Below, piece after piece: positions 11,563 to 22,366 of a stretch of 64,000 bases of DNA. The DNA lies in NCBI GenBank assembly GCA_003313425.1, contig NHZP01000003.1, positions 1,860,001 through 1,924,000 on the forward strand, in the 5' to 3' direction. Under the pieces are notes generated by a model that was given only the letters and a program-made list of their open reading frames with translations, searched no databases and was not told the DNA's origin. Source of the stretch: Pseudopyrenochaeta lycopersici (lineage: Eukaryota; Ascomycota; Dothideomycetes; Pleosporales; Pseudopyrenochaetaceae). The position numbers and the translations under genes are program-made. The number at the start of each line of letters is the position of its first letter. Positions within the stretch are counted from its first letter, which is position 1.

Positions 11563-13228
11563 CTAAGTAGGTCGAGTGACCTTGACCAGGCCATCGAAGC
11601 TGGAGCAATCGGAATCAGACTCATAGGCCGGAGTTCGACTCGGTAAGGCATCTGTGTTGGATTCCATGTAAGATTTTGGCTGCTCGATGCCAAAAGGCGG
11701 GGCTTCGTCCGTAGCAACGTGCTTCAGCGTGTCCAGCAGTTGCTCCGCAGTTGGACGCTTTTTCGGGTCAATCTCCAATAATTTCGGAATGATATCTGCA
11801 ATGTCTTTCAAAGGGCTAGTACAACGTTCCGATAGCTCTGCCATCTTTGCCACGACCTGCTTTCGTAATTGGAATTTCGCAGTGCGACCATCTTCATCTG
11901 TAAAACAGAACCCATCATCATGCGTACCGCCAGGCTTGACTTGAAACTCACGGTCTACACGGAAATCCATCAATGCTTTGTGGCCATCCAAAAACCACAC
12001 AAGCATTTCGAGATAGACACAGCCGAGTGACCATATATCGTAAGGCCGAGAAGTTCCCTGCTCCAGCAGCAGTTCTGGTGCTCGATATGTTGGGGTACCG
12101 GCTTTATTATCACTGAGATGACTCCGCCGTCTGCCGCTAATACTGGCAACATAGTCGACGACTTTAGCGCATGAGAAGTCTGAGAGCCGGAACCAATATT
12201 TATTTCTGCCCTCATCGTCGTAAATGAAGAGGAGAAGGTTCTCGGGCTTGATGTCATGAATGTAGCCACTGCGTTGTTGTGCCTGCTGTGGGACGCCCAG
12301 ATAGTTGGATTTCAGATTTGAGTCAGGATCTCCTTGGTTATGGATCACAGACAAAGCTCCAGCTAAGCCATATAGCTGCTTGGCTAGATCTAGTGCGGAG
12401 AAATCTGACATGTCCTGAGGTTTCTTATGCGTCTCCATGAATTCCTCAACATTGCACTCTGCTTTCTCGTACACCATGTGGTACATGGAGTGGAAAGTGA
12501 AGCTTGCAAGGCATTTCAGAAGATGCGGATGACTGAGTTTTTTCATTTTGAGGTGAAAGTCGGGTTCACGACTTTCTTGATAAGTGACTTTAAGAGCAAA
12601 TTCTTGGTTTTCTCTGGCTCCCTGTAAAATGTCAAGATCTGGTCAATAAAGGGGCTTTATTAATACGAACAGGTAATAATGAATGCTGTTCAGGATGTAT
12701 TTTGATGCGCCAGACTTCTCCGAAGGAGCCCTTTCCTAATGAATTCGTTGGTGTTGCTATGAAATCGATAGGCTTAGTGAAGCCATCAAGGTCTTGATAT
12801 GAGTCCTGAAGAAATTGAGCGACGTGAAACCGCTTCTGGTTGTTCTGGAAAGTGATAACGGAACGATTGAGCTTTGGGTTCGTGCAAATGCCCTTGGTGA
12901 ATGGAATATTGCGGTCGGTAAGACCATCATCTAGGAACCCTTTGAGGATATTTATAGACAATCCTTGCGCATAGATACAGATTGCAAACATGACACGTCC
13001 GTGGTTGTAAACTTGGTCGATGAAGTCCTGGAGCTCCTGGTTCGCCAGAAGGAAATCACTGTCTGACAGCACTACGAGCCTAATGACATCCTTTGTGGTA
13101 ACTTGTTCAAGCGCAAGTCTCGGAAGAAACTCCTGTGGCTCGCCCCTAAAATTGAAAGTTTCCATTTTAGCGTCCATAAACTCCCAGACCTTTTCGGTAT
13201 CACTGAATCTGATAGACATTATGGCCAA
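11563..13228 (-). CDS. Serine/threonine protein kinase of the fungal accessory type
   Basis: Two exons (13228-12671 and 12621-11563) give 538 aa. Residues 1-155 are a poorly conserved N-terminal region. The kinase domain begins with a glycine loop (LGKGSFGEVW, 164-173); the ATP-anchoring Lys is K197 in FALKV, split from the glycine loop by the 49-nt intron. The catalytic segment is HDIKPEN (D309, K311, N314). The Mg-binding motif is DFS, not DFG (D334-S336), and APE is at 367-369 in YRAPELLL. An insert of roughly 20 residues, Gln/Asn-rich, precedes the catalytic loop. The catalytic residues suggest an active enzyme. Kinases of this architecture are expanded in Pezizomycotina and are often found near STAND/HET genes; the substrate is unknown. 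The tail after 490 is Ser/Asp-rich. It lies downstream of the CorA-like gene on the same strand, about 0.94 kb away. Confidence 0.82.
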
Positions 13229-13321
13229 GCACTATTCGCTGACTTCACAAGGGAATTAGTTTGATCAATCTTGTAACTCTTGGTGAGCTTCTTTACCTTG
13301 AACTAATCTAAACATTCAGAG

Positions 13322-13563
13322 AACGTACTTTTCAGGACCAATATCCGCTGAAGCTTGTTCCGGCTTTGCAATTGGCTATGTGCACTAGCATTCGCGAGGT
13401 CAGAGGTGCCCAACAAGCTCTACAAGGATTCGCAAAGAAGGTTCAGCAAGTCAAAAAGGCTGTGAACAGTTCAATAACTCCATTTTACGACCATAGCAAG
13501 GCATATATGCTCATAGTGAGGCTCCAAATTTCAGGCAACCATTCGTCGCATATCGGTAACTAG
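13322..13563 (+). pseudogene. Possible gene relic between the kinase and CorA-like genes
   Basis: A plus-strand frame of about 80 codons reads as helical, coding-like protein (includes FQDQYPLKLVPALQLAMCTS and ALQGFAKKVQQVKKAVNSS) and ends at 13561-13563. It has no ATG at its beginning and no partner exon in the surrounding 0.9 kb. It could be the remnant of a third gene of this accessory locus; chance is not excluded. The rest of 13229-14170 shows nothing I can support. Confidence 0.25.
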
Positions 13564-14170
13564 ATGGTGGGCGTTGCCAGAGGCGCAAACGTTGCGCGGA
13601 GAGTGGTCTGCTTCCCATAAAACCACAATTTCCAAGAAAATGCCCCGGTGGCGCGCGTCACAGCTCATGCACGGTTTGCTGTTAGCCATAAAATTACTCT
13701 GCAATTGGGTGCCTTGTAGTGGAGGACCTCACAAGGGCCGTCCGGTGAACTACAATCGATCAGAAAGGAAGGCTGTGTCGTATTATCATACCCATAGAGC
13801 CCAGAGGTGGAGAGGCGGGGTGCACATGCCGTTGTTGTGCTGACCAGTATGAGCTGCAGGTCGCTACGGGCGAACAGGGAGTGCCGTCCAGTCGCAGCCT
13901 TCGCAAATGCGATTTGCTGGCAGATGTGTAAGCAGTGCTATTTTATCGCGATTCTACCTCTGTTATACTCGTGGTCAAGATGTGAGTGAGTCATGGGAGG
14001 AGTCCAGGGGATCTTGTCGGGCGGGTTTGTCTCGAGCTTTGCTTTGAGGAGTTGTGAGAGTCTTGCAAAAATTCCCAAGTTCACCGCAGCTTTTCTTTTT
14101 ACAGCCGCCTTGAGCATCTCCGGTGATGCTCTGTCAGCTGCCTGATAAGAGTTGGGTTCCATTAGGTACG

Positions 14171-16229
14171 TCAGTGTGGCAACCCAATAAGCGATTCCTT
14201 GGTGCCAAATAGCCGCTTTCCCCTAAAAAGGTTTCTTTGTTGAATACTGTCTCTTTTGAATATGTGCTGCAATATTTGCTCTGAATGGACCCAAAGATAC
14301 CAAATCAGAATTGTGAAAATGGTCAAAGGAACCGAGATGGCGAAGAATAGCCAAGCATTGGTGCTGTACTCGAGCCGTGTATCGCCGGTATCCAATTCTT
14401 TGGAGCTTACGAATTGGGTTGAGTAGAAATTTGAGACGATGGTGCATGGCAGATAGATCATTGTTATGATGGTAAGGATCCTCATGCTGGAAGAATCATG
14501 ACTGCTCTTCTCAGCAAGTTGCCTCATAATGACATTCTCGTCCTGGCCTTGTCGTTCAAGCTTGTGCAGCGCTGCGATTTGTTGGTCAATGTTATGGCCG
14601 CTTTGCCTTTCCAATAAGGACGATATCTAGCGCTTTCTCAGCAAATGCCCTTGTAAGTGTAGAAATTCATAATGCAAGAGGCAGGAGCATACCAATGTCC
14701 TGGTATTTTGGACTCTCGAGAGGAGCGCGCCCGCTTTCTTGCGGGTGTAAGAGAGCTCTTTCGCTTTCTCTTTCAACGCGAACACTACGGCATCGGAACC
14801 GTAAATGGACACAGATGACGATCCTTTGTTTGAGCAGGAATCATCTTGATGAAATCGAAACTGATTGTACATCTCCTCAAATGTTGACACAGTGTCTAGA
14901 GTGGAGTCCAGGCAAAGCATCAAGTCCGAGATCTCGTCCTCTATCTGCTTTAGGTTTTGATGGTCTTCAACTTCTATGGACAAGAATTGCTCGTTGGGGT
15001 CATTATCAGTTACCATCGTGCCAAGCGCTTTATTCGACTGACATTTGTCAATACCAAGTGGCTTGATTTGGACAACAATCTATACCTGATATGTCACCAG
15101 CTGAGTCAAATGGACCAAGTATGGCCTCCAGCTCGCAATAGCAGTATCCAAGAAGATGACATGGAGTTCGAATGGATTGGCCTGTGTCAAGTCTTCGATG
15201 CTTCTAGTGTATCTATCTAGCCGAAGCTCTGTCCTTTGGGATGCCCCAACTAGTATCCATGTTGAGCAGTGACTCCGCTGACTGGGCTTATAACGATGGT
15301 AGATTGCGAATTGTCGAAGAGACCATGGGTTTTTTCTTCCAGTACGGTTGGTAAATTCTACATAGCGAAGGATATACGAGCATTCTATTCACATTTTAGT
15401 GAGCGACCGATTGTTCGTGTGAGCGACACAACAAACCAAAGCCACGATACGCATTGCTTCGAGCGGTACAGAGAGGTCTGAACTTGAGCGGTGGCGGTCC
15501 AACTTCTGAGTCGCTGCTCTTGCTTCCGAATCCGATAAGGTATTCATTGAATCTCGGAAAGACATTGCACGATTTGAGGAGTTGTTCAAAAAGCTGTTTC
15601 GTGATCTGAATACGGCTATACGAATGCCTTTGTCGAAGATAGAAAACTCGAAAGTCATTCTTCGTCCGCTGTAGAAATTCTTCAATATTAGAGGGATCAA
15701 GCGTTTCAACAGTCAGCTTCGGCAGGCCGGGGTACATTGGTGGAATGAAATCTCCTTGACGTTGATCCAGAGCTGTCGGTAACGCCGTACTCGAAGCTCT
15801 ACTTGATAAAGATTGAGTGTCGTCACTACAACTATCTGAGATATCGTTCAGCTGGCACAGGAAGCCGGGAATCTGGTCGCAGTCGAGTTGATCATTCTTA
15901 TCATCTCCCTCAGTGACATGCCTGTTGAGCGTCGAGCTGACAATTCCTGAATCTTCTACACCCAACTCTTTCATTTGTGTCTTCTCTTTATGGAATAGGG
16001 CTTTCCGGCCGTCAAGTTGTCGGTGCCTGAAATTGACGCTCGACGGTTGATAGCGAACTTCTATCCGTGCCTTCAAGGCATCCTTTTCAAAAATAAGATC
16101 CGAAGATCGTTCGTAATACTCATCTGCCGCAGGGCTTCTATCGTAGAACAGAGTACGCTCGAAATACCGTGATGTCTTCATGTTGACGTTCTTGTCGCTA
16201 AAGCTTCGAGGTAAAAGAGTGCTGCTCAT
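14171..16229 (-). CDS. CorA-like Mg2+ transporter domain protein, two C-terminal membrane helices
   Basis: Four exons (16229-15437, 15384-15086, 15037-14693, 14626-14171) give 630 aa with introns of 48-66 nt. Residues 1-185 are low-conservation and charged. The middle has the family signature CSYILRYVEFTNRTG followed by PWSLRQFAIYHRY, rebuilt across intron 1 by a G|AA join. A helical segment follows (about 370-520, with HQNLKQIEDEISDLMLCLDS). The end is CorA-like: helix MRILTIITMIYLPCTIVSNF, a short loop, then helix AWLFFAISVPLTIFTILIWY. The ion-selectivity GMN motif of true CorA channels is absent; the loop reads YSTQF, so transport is unproven. Fungal genomes carry many such proteins with a cytosolic sensor-like N-terminus. 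It is arranged head-to-tail with the kinase gene. Confidence 0.82.
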
Positions 16230-17199
16230 AACGTGGTATTCTCTCAGAAGCGCCCATCGTTTGTGTAGCTATATAACGCTCTCGGAGGTGAAAACCAAGC
16301 ATCTGTGGGGCATAGCACAATCATTTTGACCACACGAAGGTCATCTGTGGGCGCAAGAGAAGGCTGGAGAGAAGGCTGAAGCAGGCTCACTTGCAATGAG
16401 AAGCAGCGGTGATCGTGAGCGGTTTCATTGGATGCGTTGGCGAACTGCCAAGCTAAGAGGATTTGTGTCACGCCTTCACAGTCCCTCGCTTTTCTACCTC
16501 AGGCGCATCGAGCGCCTTGTGCACCTCATACGTCTGATTCGTGCTCGGTGAAATGTAATTCACCACCTCCGTACAGGTCAGCCGTCTTCTCGATTTTGAT
16601 GTCGAGGCACGATAGAGGGGCGCCTTGACGACGCCTCGTTTCGCTGGTAAAGCGAATCAAAAGCACCTACCCATTTGCCATCATGCATGCCAGCACATAA
16701 CAACAGGGCACAGAAGGTGACTTTTCGCACACATGCCACGCAGAGCTGCATCATGCCCAGGATGCGATCCGGGCTGTACCACCGCTTAACTCGCTCCGTG
16801 AATATCAGCGCCATGAAAGCCTTGAAATGAAGTATCATATCTTCTTGCCTGCTTTCCTTTCCCCACAAATCGTCTCTGAGTCAGAAAAAGCTTCATGCTG
16901 TTGCCACTGCCACTGCAGTTTTGCCTCTTCTGGCTTGTTTATGTAGACCTGATGCATCCCTCTGTGCCTTTCGGGTGCCATGCCGTGTACCCCGATGCAT
17001 TAGCTCACGTAAACGCCTAGGAACGTAATTCTTTAACCCTACACAAGGCAGATTAGACGACAACACAGTCGAGTTTCCCTTGAAGACACTGCATGATAAG
17101 GTCTGCTGTACAACGTGGCACCTTCTCTCAGGCCGCTCGCCCCGACTCGGGCTCTCTTACCTTAACACTCCTTAACTCCCGATTCTGTGAACCACACCC
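16230..17199. other. Intergenic, upstream of the CorA-like gene
   Basis: Only antisense or short frames are present (16244-16471, 16578-16868 on minus). A minus-strand frame 16471-16244 is not in a position to join the CorA-like start by a plausible intron. No gene is called. Confidence 0.45.
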
Positions 17200-17972
17200 A
17201 TGCAGTACACATTCAAAGTATCTAACTCTTTCCATTCCGACATGACTGCACTTTCAAAGTCCTCACCAGTAACGGTTACAAAAATCACTAAGCCACCAAA
17301 AGTACAGATCATCGAAGACCGCTACATCGATGAAGATAAACTCCTAGAGATTTGCAAGCAGAGATTCGCGCCGGGTACATATCGGCTTCAAGTAGGCGTA
17401 GTCTGCACTCCAAGCGTACTGCTCTCACTCCACCTAGTTCCGGTTTCACAAATACTATCTCCAGGCGCCATCATGGCTCGATAATGTATGTCTCTCACGT
17501 CTGTCCTGCTCCGAGAATTTTTCTAAACTTGATAATAGGAAACGATAGAAGATTGCGAGATATGCGTGAATTAGCCTTCGTTTCTGTTCGAAGAGAGGAC
17601 TACGATGGGGTAACCCTGCCCATGCGAAACGCGCAAGGCCTCATTGCCTGACCTAGTGATGAGGTCACGACTCTCACTACCATCTCACATTTTGCCCCTA
17701 CAGCATTTATAAATCGGAATCATCATCAGCATTGGTTTACGCATCAACGATCCTGCACAGAGCCATTGGCACCTACTTCCTAGCACGGATGACACTATTG
17801 AAGATTGGAATCTAGATGCATATGGAAAGCGGCCTATCGTCCACCTAACTTGCCATGTTCGTACAAAGGTCTCTCACTCTCACCATGTCAATCTCCATAA
17901 CCCCACTTGGTTAGGAAGGTTGCGCTTGTTCCAAAGGAACGACCTCCTCAAGATTGGCCAGCCATTTCGTGA
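17200..17972 (+). CDS. Uncertain multi-exon hypothetical locus
   Basis: Coding-like pieces occur in order on the plus strand. Piece A is 17200 or 17242 to 17391 (contains PKVQIIEDRYIDEDKLLEIC, then FAPGTYRLQ before a GTAGGC donor). Piece B is seven residues, APSWLDN, at about 17466-17486. The third piece lies near 17740-17870 and holds LRINDPAQSHWHLLPSTDD and DAYGKRPIVHLTCHVRTK before a GTCTCT donor. The last piece, 17919-17972, reads VALVPKERPPQDWPAIS and stops. The first and last joins look natural, but I cannot connect B to the third piece without meeting a stop, so the model is incomplete and the locus may be broken. I do not recognise the family. Confidence 0.32.
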
Positions 17973-18560
17973 CGTGTACGTGCAACACAAAATTGAATTA
18001 TACTTCAGACAAGCAACTACATCTGCTAGATTTCTGCTGCCAGTTTTCCATTCTGCCACTTATCACTCTTCACCGCAGCTTTATTGTGGAGAGGGTCTTA
18101 AGCTCATCTTACCTTTGGAATCGAACATTCCAGACTTGCCCATTTCGCTACGTCTCTCTGGGACCCATACAACCAGCTCCAGATCTAGGTAACATAAAGC
18201 CCAAGTAACAACATGAAAGTCTTACCTACTTAGGCATAGAATACTTGTAGTCAGAGACATAAATTCACGTGTGCGTTTAATAAGACAACAAAAGAATAAC
18301 CCAAATCAAAGTGAGCAAGATGATGATTGAATAAAATATCTGTAAAGGATCTCGCGATAAATTCGATGTCAAGAAACTCGCAAGTATGATCGCAACTGCG
18401 CAGGCGGAGAATGAATATTAAAGAACGAATAGGAGATTAGTGATATCAGCACAAATAGCTTGGCTTGGCATGTTCTGACCTCATCAAAACTTCCCTTGCG
18501 GCGAACTGCGGAGGTGCTCGTATCTTCAACTTTCCATCAACACTAAGCACGTATTTCGTC
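17973..18560. other. Intergenic, no gene seen
   Basis: The open frames here (17920-18208 in two frames) overlap the end of the preceding locus and have no motif. The region 18240-18430 is AT-rich. Confidence 0.45.
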
Positions 18561-19188
18561 ATGTTCTCAAGACGCGCAATCCCCTCAGTAAGCCCTTTGA
18601 TATGCTCACTGAAGCTCTCCATAATTTCTGACACCGTGTAGGCGTTTCGAGCCGCGACCCGCGCAAGCACAGCTCGCCCCTTCACACCCACACGCTTCAT
18701 CACACCATTCCAAGTACGGCTGCTTTCTGACGAAGTCCGCTCCGCAATTGACAAAGCCGTCGCCTCATCTCCCGTGGTTTTGTTCATGAAGGGCACACCA
18801 GAGACACCACAATGTGGGTTCTCAAGAGCTAGCATACAAATTTTGGGCATGCAAGGTGTAGATCCGGAAAAGTTCACAGCCTTCAATGTACTGGAGGACC
18901 AAGATCTGAGACAAGGTGCGCTATCATAAACTCCCTGCAGTTCAAAAGCCGAGATTTCGAAACATGCTGCAGACGATACCTGTAGTACCACTATCTGCTG
19001 ACCAATTGCATAAAGGTATCAAGGAGTATTCAGAATGGCCCACGATACCACAATTATATGTTGACAAGGAGTTCATTGGTGGTTGTGACATCCTCATGAC
19101 GATGCACCAGGACGGGTCGCTGGCAAAGATGCTTGAGGAGAAGGGCGTGGTTGTGCCTGCGGAAGGGGAGCAGCAACCCCCAAATTAA
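18561..19188 (+). CDS. grx5: Mitochondrial monothiol glutaredoxin Grx5
   Basis: A 157-aa monothiol glutaredoxin that binds and transfers [2Fe-2S] clusters in mitochondrial Fe-S biogenesis. Exons 18561-18587, 18642-18915 and 19016-19188. The first 40 residues are Arg/Thr/Ser-rich without acids, a matrix presequence. The glutaredoxin domain holds K59 and the CGFS active site (67-70) in [11 protein letters not shown], the substrate-binding TIP in [11 protein letters not shown], and GGCD in the glutathione-binding turn. Exon 1 is only 27 nt and the second intron (100 nt) is longer than usual. The Ala/Glu-rich tail [12 protein letters not shown] is variable in the family. A 181-codon frame on the opposite strand (18991-18446) is only its shadow. 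Very secure. Confidence 0.95.
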
Positions 19189-19559
19189 AATTTTACGTGG
19201 ATTAAGCCACGAGCAGGAATATTGCATAATGATTGTATCATAGAGCCTGCTTTCACTTGCGAGTATCACGAGAGCAGCCGCCGAGAGCAATGTACTTTTG
19301 AAATTGTACACAACAATTGAACAGGAAAGCGATCGGTTTCTGTCAGTATCACGGTATGCATTTATGCTTTCATTCCGTTTTGACTATCACGTTTCTATTG
19401 TACCACTGCATGCTCTTACCTCTTATGCATTATCGTGCCTTCCTCATGCAAGCCGGGACAGCGCCGGGGTTTACTTCAGGCATTCCTTCGCACTTTGATC
19501 TGCACCTTATCTTGCACGAAAAATTGAGCTCGTCATTGGCATAATTGAAGTCGAAGAAG
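19189..19559. other. Intergenic, no gene seen
   Basis: This gap holds the 3' flank of grx5 and the presumed promoter of the next gene. Nothing distinctive was seen. Confidence 0.5.
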
Positions 19560-20731
19560 ATGGAAGCTACGCGCGATGGTCCAGTTCAGCGATCACAGAA
19601 GAATCACAGTATACCTGCACACGTGAGGAGAACAGTCTCGACAGCTTCCATCTTCAAACAGCAGCTTTGCAAAGCGAAAAAGACTGACGTTACACTCAAA
19701 GCAAGCCTCAGAATGTCCAAGCAAAATATGGAGTCACCGATGCACCGGTCCATGAGCGTGAAGACACAATCCACCTCACGCAGTCCACCAAGGACTAGTA
19801 GGCGAGCATCTAGAAACAGGTCGGGCATACATCCTCTGGCTGTGGCGTATAGAGGTAGGATAAAATGGCCTTTTTGTTTGCCCATCTATGACTGATGTAC
19901 TAGTTTGTAGACACAAGCGACAATTATCGCCATTATCTTTACGAGTCTGCTACTCTAAAGGTTCAACAAACTCTTAGCGCGCTCCTTGAAGGTCTCTATG
20001 AGAGGACGTTACAAGATATCTCCTCAGATAGCAGCAGGCAACGCCCGCAAGCCTCACCGCTCAGGCTCTCCTCCTTCGCCAAGTACGAGCGATTGGCCCA
20101 GAAGCTCTACCAGCCACTCTCACAATATAGACTTGGTCTATGTCGTATCAATACACAGGGTGAAAGAGAGCGCTTCCAACAAACCCTCGAGGTACGCATG
20201 GTCCATTACAAGGAGTACATTTCCAAACAGGTGGACGAGGTCACGCAGCTGCAAAAAGACTGGGAGATAGTTGTGGGTGAGATCTGGAAGCTGGGAGTTG
20301 TCTGTCTCGGTGAAGCCGTCATGGAAGGTCTACTGTTCACCGACAAAGGCGCACTGATAGCCTCTCTCCCGTCCAAGGACATAGACGCAGAGTCAACCCT
20401 GTTTGTCCCAGAGCAAGGGTCATCGCCGCCAGCCCACAAGATCCACACCATAAGGAAGTGTGTCACGTTTGAGGTGCCAAATGTACATGAGAACTACCAT
20501 GTCGCGCCAATTTCAAAGTTTCCAGAGTTCATATACCAGCCTTCGAGGTACTGCAACAAGTCCCTTCAGTCTGCCCCACCCTTGGCAGAGCCAGAGATCA
20601 GCGAGCTCGAGACGAAAATAACGGAGCTCGGTCAAGCGCAGCTTGAGGAACTGCAAAAAATTGAGGAGGAATATCAAGGGTATTGGAAGAAGAAGACGGC
20701 GCAACTCGCAATTGCTTTGAAGGACGACTAG
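19560..20731 (+). CDS. Coiled-coil hypothetical protein
   Basis: Two exons (19560-19854, 19911-20731) give 371 aa of unknown function. The ATG at 19560 is the first in frame. Residues 1-98 are basic and Ser/Arg-rich, probably disordered (RSPPRTSRRASRNRS). The join G|AC across the 56-nt intron leads into a helical region: SDNYRHYLYESATLKVQQTL, then FAKYERLAQKLYQPLSQYRL and long helices with many Glu/Gln/Lys (150-200). A second coiled coil lies near the C-terminus (EISELETKITELGQAQLEEL). There are no membrane segments, signal peptide or catalytic motifs. Coding bias and the intron support a real gene. The layout resembles a structural or cytoskeleton-associated protein, but that is only inference. 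Confidence 0.72.
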
Positions 20732-21191
20732 GTGATTGAAGGATGGTTCGATAAGATAATATTCGTCAACCAACGGATGCGTTAACATGAAAAACGGGTT
20801 TGAAGAGGTTGCTGCCTGCATCAGGATATAGCTGTTTGCGGGGGCTCAATCGTGGCAGTAAACAACTAGACATTCTTTGGGCTATGACAATACGGCACAA
20901 TGATGTCAGATGAGTCAAGAAGTTGTGGTCCAGACTAAAATATATACAATCATAGCTTTCGGGCAATCGCCACCTTGTCGTCGTTTCATTCTACTGTGCT
21001 GCAAACTTCGAGTACTACAGTCTATAGATACAACTGAAAGGCCATGAGAGAGAGATACCGACCCCCGAATTATCCTCAAACAAAAAAAAAGGTCTACTTG
21101 GTCTAAATGGATATCTCTTGTTCACAAAGGGAACTCACACAAAGCGGATCTTCTATTCCCATCATTCTCGTCAAACTCCAACAATGCTGTT
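20732..21191. other. Convergent 3' flanks, no gene seen
   Basis: The segment lies between the ends of two convergent genes and contains an A9-tract near 21081. No coding signal was found. Confidence 0.5.
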
Positions 21192-22366
21192 CTAGTCAAA
21201 AGAGCTCTTGAAAGTATACCTCTGATCCTCAGGTTGCTGGAATGGAACACCGAGCTCAAAGAGCGTAACAACTGCATCCCTGAAGTCATTGAAGAACGCG
21301 TCGTTGTCCTTTGCATACAATTCCGCGTACTGTCTGAAGCTCTTGTCTTTGACAATCTCCATATCAGTGGGCAGCATCATGAGGGTCTTTGTCTTGACGT
21401 CTTCGAACTGCTTGGGACCGTCCCACTTCTTGTACTGCCACTTTTCTTCCATTAGAAGTTTGAAGTAGTCGTTTGTCAGGGTCGTTGGAGAGAAGGTCCA
21501 CGGGCCAGAATAGCCAGAGCGGTCGGTGTGGCAGCGTCCGAGTGCGTGTGCGCCAGACAGGGCGACCATTGCGCGGTCATCAAATCCCATGCGTCCGAAG
21601 ATGGCGCGGATATGGCTGCTGCCCTGTGATGCGTCAGGTAGACGACCGTCAGGTGTGCAGAATGACACGTCGCGATCCGTGCGACCAGCTCGGTATGGGA
21701 TCTTGGGGCCTTGCATTTCTTGAATTGCACAGACGCCACCAAGAATCCAGAGATCAGAGTAGCTTATCCAGGGAAATGCTTCTTTGATTGGGGCGAGGAA
21801 ATCGCGGGCGGCCTTCAGGCCAGCGTTTGCGCCGTGGTCGCCTTCTGGTGCGAAGCGCATAGTGGCACCGTTGGAGCCACCGGTATTGGTAAGCTTGTCA
21901 TATCTACTCCAGGTCAGTTACTGCTTCAATGTGGAGCTGGTAGTGGATGTACTCACGTTCCAGACGCGTGCCACGCCAGCCTCAACAATACCGGCCCATA
22001 GCTCCCATCATCATAATCATCCTGCTCCTCTATTTTCTTTGCAATGGTATCGTATACCTTCTGGTAGTCCTCGAACCTGGGTACAAAGATCTTTCTCGAC
22101 TCCTGTCCGAACAGCTCCGGCTTCTGAGTGTAGAGACCCCACACGCCAGCACCAACGAGCAAAGCGCCAGCACCAACGATCAGGCCCGTTGGGTTGCCAT
22201 CATATTTGTCTGGTCCATCTTCCTTGCCTGTAGCATATCCGCGTTGCCACTGCTGGCGGAACGTGGCCTGGGCGGGTGCGACGAAGCGTGAGGAGCGGGT
22301 GGTTGTGCGGAAAGAGGGCGCGGCGGTGCGCAGAGCGCGAGTGAAGGTTCGCGAGGCCGATGCCAT
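21192..22366 (-). CDS. ccp1: Cytochrome c peroxidase, mitochondrial
   Basis: Class I haem peroxidase of the intermembrane space that reduces H2O2 with electrons from cytochrome c. Exons 22366-21957 and 21903-21192 give 373 aa. A bipartite presequence is visible: a basic Arg/Ser/Thr/Ala stretch (1-45), then a hydrophobic sorting segment [20 protein letters not shown] (61-80). The distal haem pocket is [11 protein letters not shown] with R129, W132 and H133, split by the 53-nt intron. The proximal ligand is H256 in [12 protein letters not shown]272 in GYSGPW corresponds to the radical-forming Trp of yeast CCP, so this is a CCP rather than an ascorbate peroxidase. The frame remains open upstream to an in-frame ATG at 22531, which would add 55 residues; I chose 22366 because the family starts MASA-like there. 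Confidence 0.95.

Noticed and set aside
18446..18991. 181-codon minus-strand frame
   Set aside because: Antisense to the grx5 exons, which have complete family motifs.
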